This document shows, piece after piece, positions 63,965 through 64,000 of a stretch of 64,000 nt of DNA. Every line of letters starts with the position of its first letter. Within the stretch, counting starts at the first letter, position 1. The position numbers and the translations under genes were made by a program. The stretch is from Jannaschia aquimarina (lineage in GTDB: Bacteria; Pseudomonadota; Alphaproteobacteria; Rhodobacterales; Rhodobacteraceae): positions 28,665 through 92,664 of the forward strand of contig NZ_JYFE01000023.1 of assembly GCF_000877395.1 (NCBI RefSeq), in the 5' to 3' direction. The notes under the pieces are model-generated. The model was not told the origin of the DNA and ran no database searches. It saw only the letters and a list, made by a program, of their open reading frames with translations.

Positions 63965-64000
63965 ATGCACCGCCTCCTGCCCCTCGCCGCCCTCCTCGCT
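63965..64000 (+). CDS. Start of an exported protein, rest outside window
   Basis: Only twelve residues are visible: MHRLLPLAALLA, the start of a signal peptide. GAAAGG lies nine bases upstream. Another in-frame ATG at 63911 exists, but it overlaps the amidohydrolase stop and lacks the signal peptide at its N-terminus. It follows the amidohydrolase by 46 bases and probably belongs to its operon. Confidence 0.5.
   Translation, partial: MHRLLPLAALLA

Overview
The window is GC-rich, almost fully coding DNA from a chromosome of an alphaproteobacterium, most likely of the Roseobacter/Rhodobacteraceae type. Pointers are the roseobacter-style families (DUF1285, DUF2937, the MoxR/DUF58/DUF4159 operon, an HWE sensor kinase, a GtrA/GtrB pair), dense 4-base ATGA/GTGA gene overlaps and many GTG/TTG starts. 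I saw no rRNA, tRNA, CRISPR array, prophage or insertion sequence.

1-18.5 kb is mostly housekeeping: a hslO-Nudix-cca operon, a second Nudix gene, a receiver-PP2C phosphatase facing an HPt gene, ilvA coupled to a membrane protein gene, a PRC-barrel protein, argG, an AbrB-type permease, an AGE-type epimerase, and a four-gene MoxR / DUF58 / BatA-DUF4159 / membrane-protein operon. 18.5-26.2 kb holds small accessory genes (VOC plus WYL regulator with a predicted operator, YdeI-like, RluE-type pseudouridine synthase), polA and a hemolysin-III-family protein.

26.4-31.4 kb is a candidate envelope glycosylation locus: GtrB- and GtrA-type genes flanked by two large, unrecognised multi-pass membrane proteins. 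31.6-42.9 kb is a seven-gene operon read leftward (phytanoyl-CoA-dioxygenase-like, an altered metallo-beta-lactamase-fold protein, an Opp-type ABC transporter and a GH38 alpha-mannosidase) with a divergent AraC regulator. It probably imports and cleaves an alpha-mannosyl compound.

42.9-46.6 kb is the locus I find most interesting. A TetR regulator diverges from a secreted VIT/vWA protein whose C-terminus looks like a GlyGly-CTERM sorting tail. The next gene, overlapping by GTGA, encodes a rhomboid protease with rhombosortase features, so this looks like a dedicated substrate-processing-enzyme pair. Two near-identical 13-base palindromes lie in the promoter. A prolyl aminopeptidase pseudogene with an in-frame stop follows.

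47.5-64 kb reads, by eye, as more GC-rich accessory metabolism. It has an SDR, a DUF2461-Rieske pair with an odd Rieske oxygenase, LysR, an AI-2E-family permease, a PAS-HWE kinase and a truncated globin with an ABM partner. The last part is an oxidation/transport cluster: SMP-30 lactonase-like, gluconate-dehydrogenase subunit-3-like, GMC oxidoreductase, HxlR regulator, porin, peroxiredoxin, MFS transporter, Tat-exported amidohydrolase, and the first codons of another exported protein at the right edge.
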